A DNA stretch of 7,173 bases from DATLSM01 sp035534175. Its GTDB lineage: Bacteria > Actinomycetota > Thermoleophilia > Solirubrobacterales > 70-9. The notes below the pieces were generated by a model. It was not told where the DNA came from. It saw only the letters and a list, made by a program, of their open reading frames with translations, and ran no database searches. The stretch is taken from NCBI GenBank assembly GCA_035534175.1, contig DATLSM010000107.1:1-7173 (forward strand), read 5' to 3'. Each line of letters begins with the position of its first letter. Position 1 is the first letter of the stretch. Both the position numbers and the translations under genes were made by a program. This document shows, one piece after another, positions 5,643 through 7,173 of this stretch.

Positions 5643-7019
5643 GTGGACGCCGTAACCGCACAACCAGTCGACCATGTCGCGACCTTGCCGGTCGGCGACG
5701 CCGAGCCCCCCGATGAGGAGCGTCGCGCTGCCGTGCGCGACATCCTCGGCGCCTACTTCTCCTCCCGCATGCTTGTCTGGATCGTCGGGATGGCCACCGC
5801 GCTGGCGGTCGGCTTTTACCCCGGCACCACGATCCTGCTCGACCCACACCACCTGACGGCGCCGTTCCATGAGCACCTCATCAACGTGCTCGTCTCCCCG
5901 GCGGCACGCTGGGACTCGGCCTGGTACCTCAGCATCGCCAAGACCGGCTACGTCCTTCCCTACCAGTCGGTCTTCTTCCCCATCTACCCGGCGTTGGTCG
6001 CAATCGGGGGAGCCGGCGTAGGAAGGGGCCTCGACATATTAGTCGGGATCTTCATCTCCGTCGTCTGCTCGATCGGTGCGCTCTATCTCCTGCACCGGCT
6101 GGTGACGCTAGATTTCAACCCGCGACTGGCCCGCAACACGGTCTGGATCGTCGCCTGGCTGCCGACCGCGATGGTCCTCTCTGCGGTCTACTCCGAGGCC
6201 CTCTTCCTGCTGCTTGCGATCGGCTGCTTCTACACCGCACGCCACAGCCGCTGGGCGTTGACCGGCCTGCTGGGGGGGCTCGCCGCGGCCTCGAGAAACG
6301 GCGGCATCCTGCTCCTGGTGCCCCTGCTCGTGTTCTATCTCTACGGGCCGCGCGAGGATCGCGAGCCGGATTTCGCGGCGGGCGGCGTGACCGCGCTACC
6401 CGAGCCGGGCACCCTTTCGCTGGTCGATCGCCTTCGCCTCTGGGCGCAGACCAACCTCCCACCCCGCTACCGGCTCCGCCGCGACGTCGCCTGGTTCGCA
6501 CTCGTCCCGCTTGGGCTGCTTGCCTACATGATCTACCTCGGCTTCACCACCGGCTATCCGCTCGGGCCCTTCACCCACCAGGCGCACTGGGGCCGCTATT
6601 TCCTACCGCTAGGGGCGATCCCCCTCGGGATCTGGAGCGTCCTCAAAGCGGCCTACGGCTCGATCCCCGGTCTCGACCCGAACTTGGCTCACCACATGAG
6701 CGTCAGCGGCGCCACTCACCACGTCTACGCCCTCGCCTTCCTCCTCCTCTCCCTGTCCCTCCTGTGGATCTGCTGGAAGCGACTGCCGGCCGCCTACACC
6801 GCATACGCCGCGATCAGCCTGATCATGGCCGTCTCGGTGCCGGCTCACAACGAGCCGCTGAAGTCCTTCCCCCGCTTCACCCTGGTCATGTTCCCCCTCT
6901 GGATCGCCCTCGCTCTCTGGGCGACCGAGCACCGGCGGGTGCGGACGGTGATCGCGGCTTCGGCGCCGTTCCTGGCCCTCACCACCTATCTGTTCGTCAC
7001 CTGGGCCTGGACGCCGTAG
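5643..7019 (+). CDS. PIG-V/GT-C-type polyprenyl-phosphate-dependent mannosyltransferase-like membrane protein
   Basis: This 458-aa integral membrane protein has roughly nine to eleven hydrophobic segments after a soluble N-terminus of about 40 residues. It resembles bacterial PIG-V family (GT-C fold) mannosyltransferases. The large first extracytoplasmic loop carries RWDSAWY (89-95), in which Asp91 would be the catalytic or lipid-phosphate-binding residue of GT-C enzymes, followed by SVFFPIYPALV (109-119). Then come YSEALFLLLAIGCF (183-196), ASRNGGILLLVP (216-227) and KSFPRFTLVMFPLW (407-420), all in the expected order. Such enzymes transfer a sugar from a polyprenyl-phosphate donor to an envelope acceptor outside the membrane. 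Donor and acceptor cannot be read here, and related GT39/GT87-like transferases are the alternative. The GTG start has no good ribosome binding site. A GTG at 5733 (residue 31) with GAGGAG upstream is a possible shorter start that keeps all membrane segments. It is probably translated from the message of the small gene at 5418. Confidence 0.8.
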   Translation: MDAVTAQPVDHVATLPVGDAEPPDEERRAAVRDILGAYFSSRMLVWIVGMATALAVGFYPGTTILLDPHHLTAPFHEHLINVLVSPAARWDSAWYLSIAKTGYVLPYQSVFFPIYPALVAIGGAGVGRGLDILVGIFISVVCSIGALYLLHRLVTLDFNPRLARNTVWIVAWLPTAMVLSAVYSEALFLLLAIGCFYTARHSRWALTGLLGGLAAASRNGGILLLVPLLVFYLYGPREDREPDFAAGGVTALPEPGTLSLVDRLRLWAQTNLPPRYRLRRDVAWFALVPLGLLAYMIYLGFTTGYPLGPFTHQAHWGRYFLPLGAIPLGIWSVLKAAYGSIPGLDPNLAHHMSVSGATHHVYALAFLLLSLSLLWICWKRLPAAYTAYAAISLIMAVSVPAHNEPLKSFPRFTLVMFPLWIALALWATEHRRVRTVIAASAPFLALTTYLFVTWAWTP

Positions 7020-7104
7020 TCGGAACTTCGACGCTAGTGCATACCCGGTCTGTTCCGTCGAGTCCGACGCGACCGACGCTCGCGGGAGGCCTCTGTGAGC
7101 CCAC

Positions 7105-7173
7105 TCAGGCAGCGTGTGGCGGCTGCGGCGGCAGTCGGGGCGGGACCTTTGGCTTCAGTGCATAGGCGGGCTC
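7105..7173 (-). CDS. Possible C-terminal end of a minus-strand gene entering from the right edge
   Basis: Read from the right edge on the minus strand, one frame gives 22 codons, EPAYALKPKVPPRLPPQPPH then AA, and a TGA at 7107-7105. A proline-rich tail before a stop suits the end of a coding region convergent with the glycosyltransferase-like gene. The stretch is too short to assign a family or exclude chance. The remaining 7020-7104 shows nothing beyond short GTCG/CGAC inverted repeats. Confidence 0.22.
   Translation of the reverse strand, partial: EPAYALKPKVPPRLPPQPPHAA

Noticed and set aside
7033..7163. Direct repeat AGTGCATA near the right edge (about 7036 and 7156)
   Set aside because: Two eight-base copies 120 bp apart are not enough to support an attachment site or mobile-element boundary.

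Overview
This is a GC-rich bacterial chromosome segment. The secreted-protein families (Tat/Sec-exported, four-cysteine proteins of no named Pfam family that I can recall), GTG starts and a possible leaderless promoter suggest a high-GC actinobacterium, most likely class Thermoleophilia (Solirubrobacter/Conexibacter relatives). That placement is inference from remembered sequence style; no rRNA or marker gene is present.

Layout, left to right. Positions 1-128 hold the 5' end of a minus-strand secreted protein cut off by the window edge. Divergent from it is a 158-aa secreted four-cysteine protein (238-714), whose GTG start sits just where a TANNNT promoter would begin the transcript. Next come an alpha/beta hydrolase very like vertebrate MEST/PEG1 (752-1630), a 219-bp gap with a hairpin, and a SRPBCC (START-fold) protein with a strong ribosome binding site (1850-2245). 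The 359-bp gap after it contains a GC-rich hairpin and, on the minus strand, what looks like a frameshifted remnant of a SHOCT domain. The KUP-family potassium transporter kup follows (2605-4563).

A full-length minus-strand secreted protein (4588-5352) converges on kup and is apparently a paralogue of the truncated gene at the left edge. Divergent from it lie a 64-aa membrane peptide (5418-5612) and, 30 bp further on, a multi-spanning PIG-V/GT-C-type mannosyltransferase-like protein (5643-7019), probably one transcription unit. The last 154 bp may include the C-terminal tail of a minus-strand gene entering from the right.

Taken together this is an ordinary chromosomal stretch rich in envelope functions: at least two exported proteins, a potassium transporter, a glycosyltransferase and a small membrane protein. 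I see no CRISPR array, transposase, phage gene or tRNA. I do not see a convincing multi-gene novel system. The most unusual points are the MEST-like hydrolase, the two paralogous exported proteins, the SHOCT remnant, and the small membrane protein beside the glycosyltransferase.
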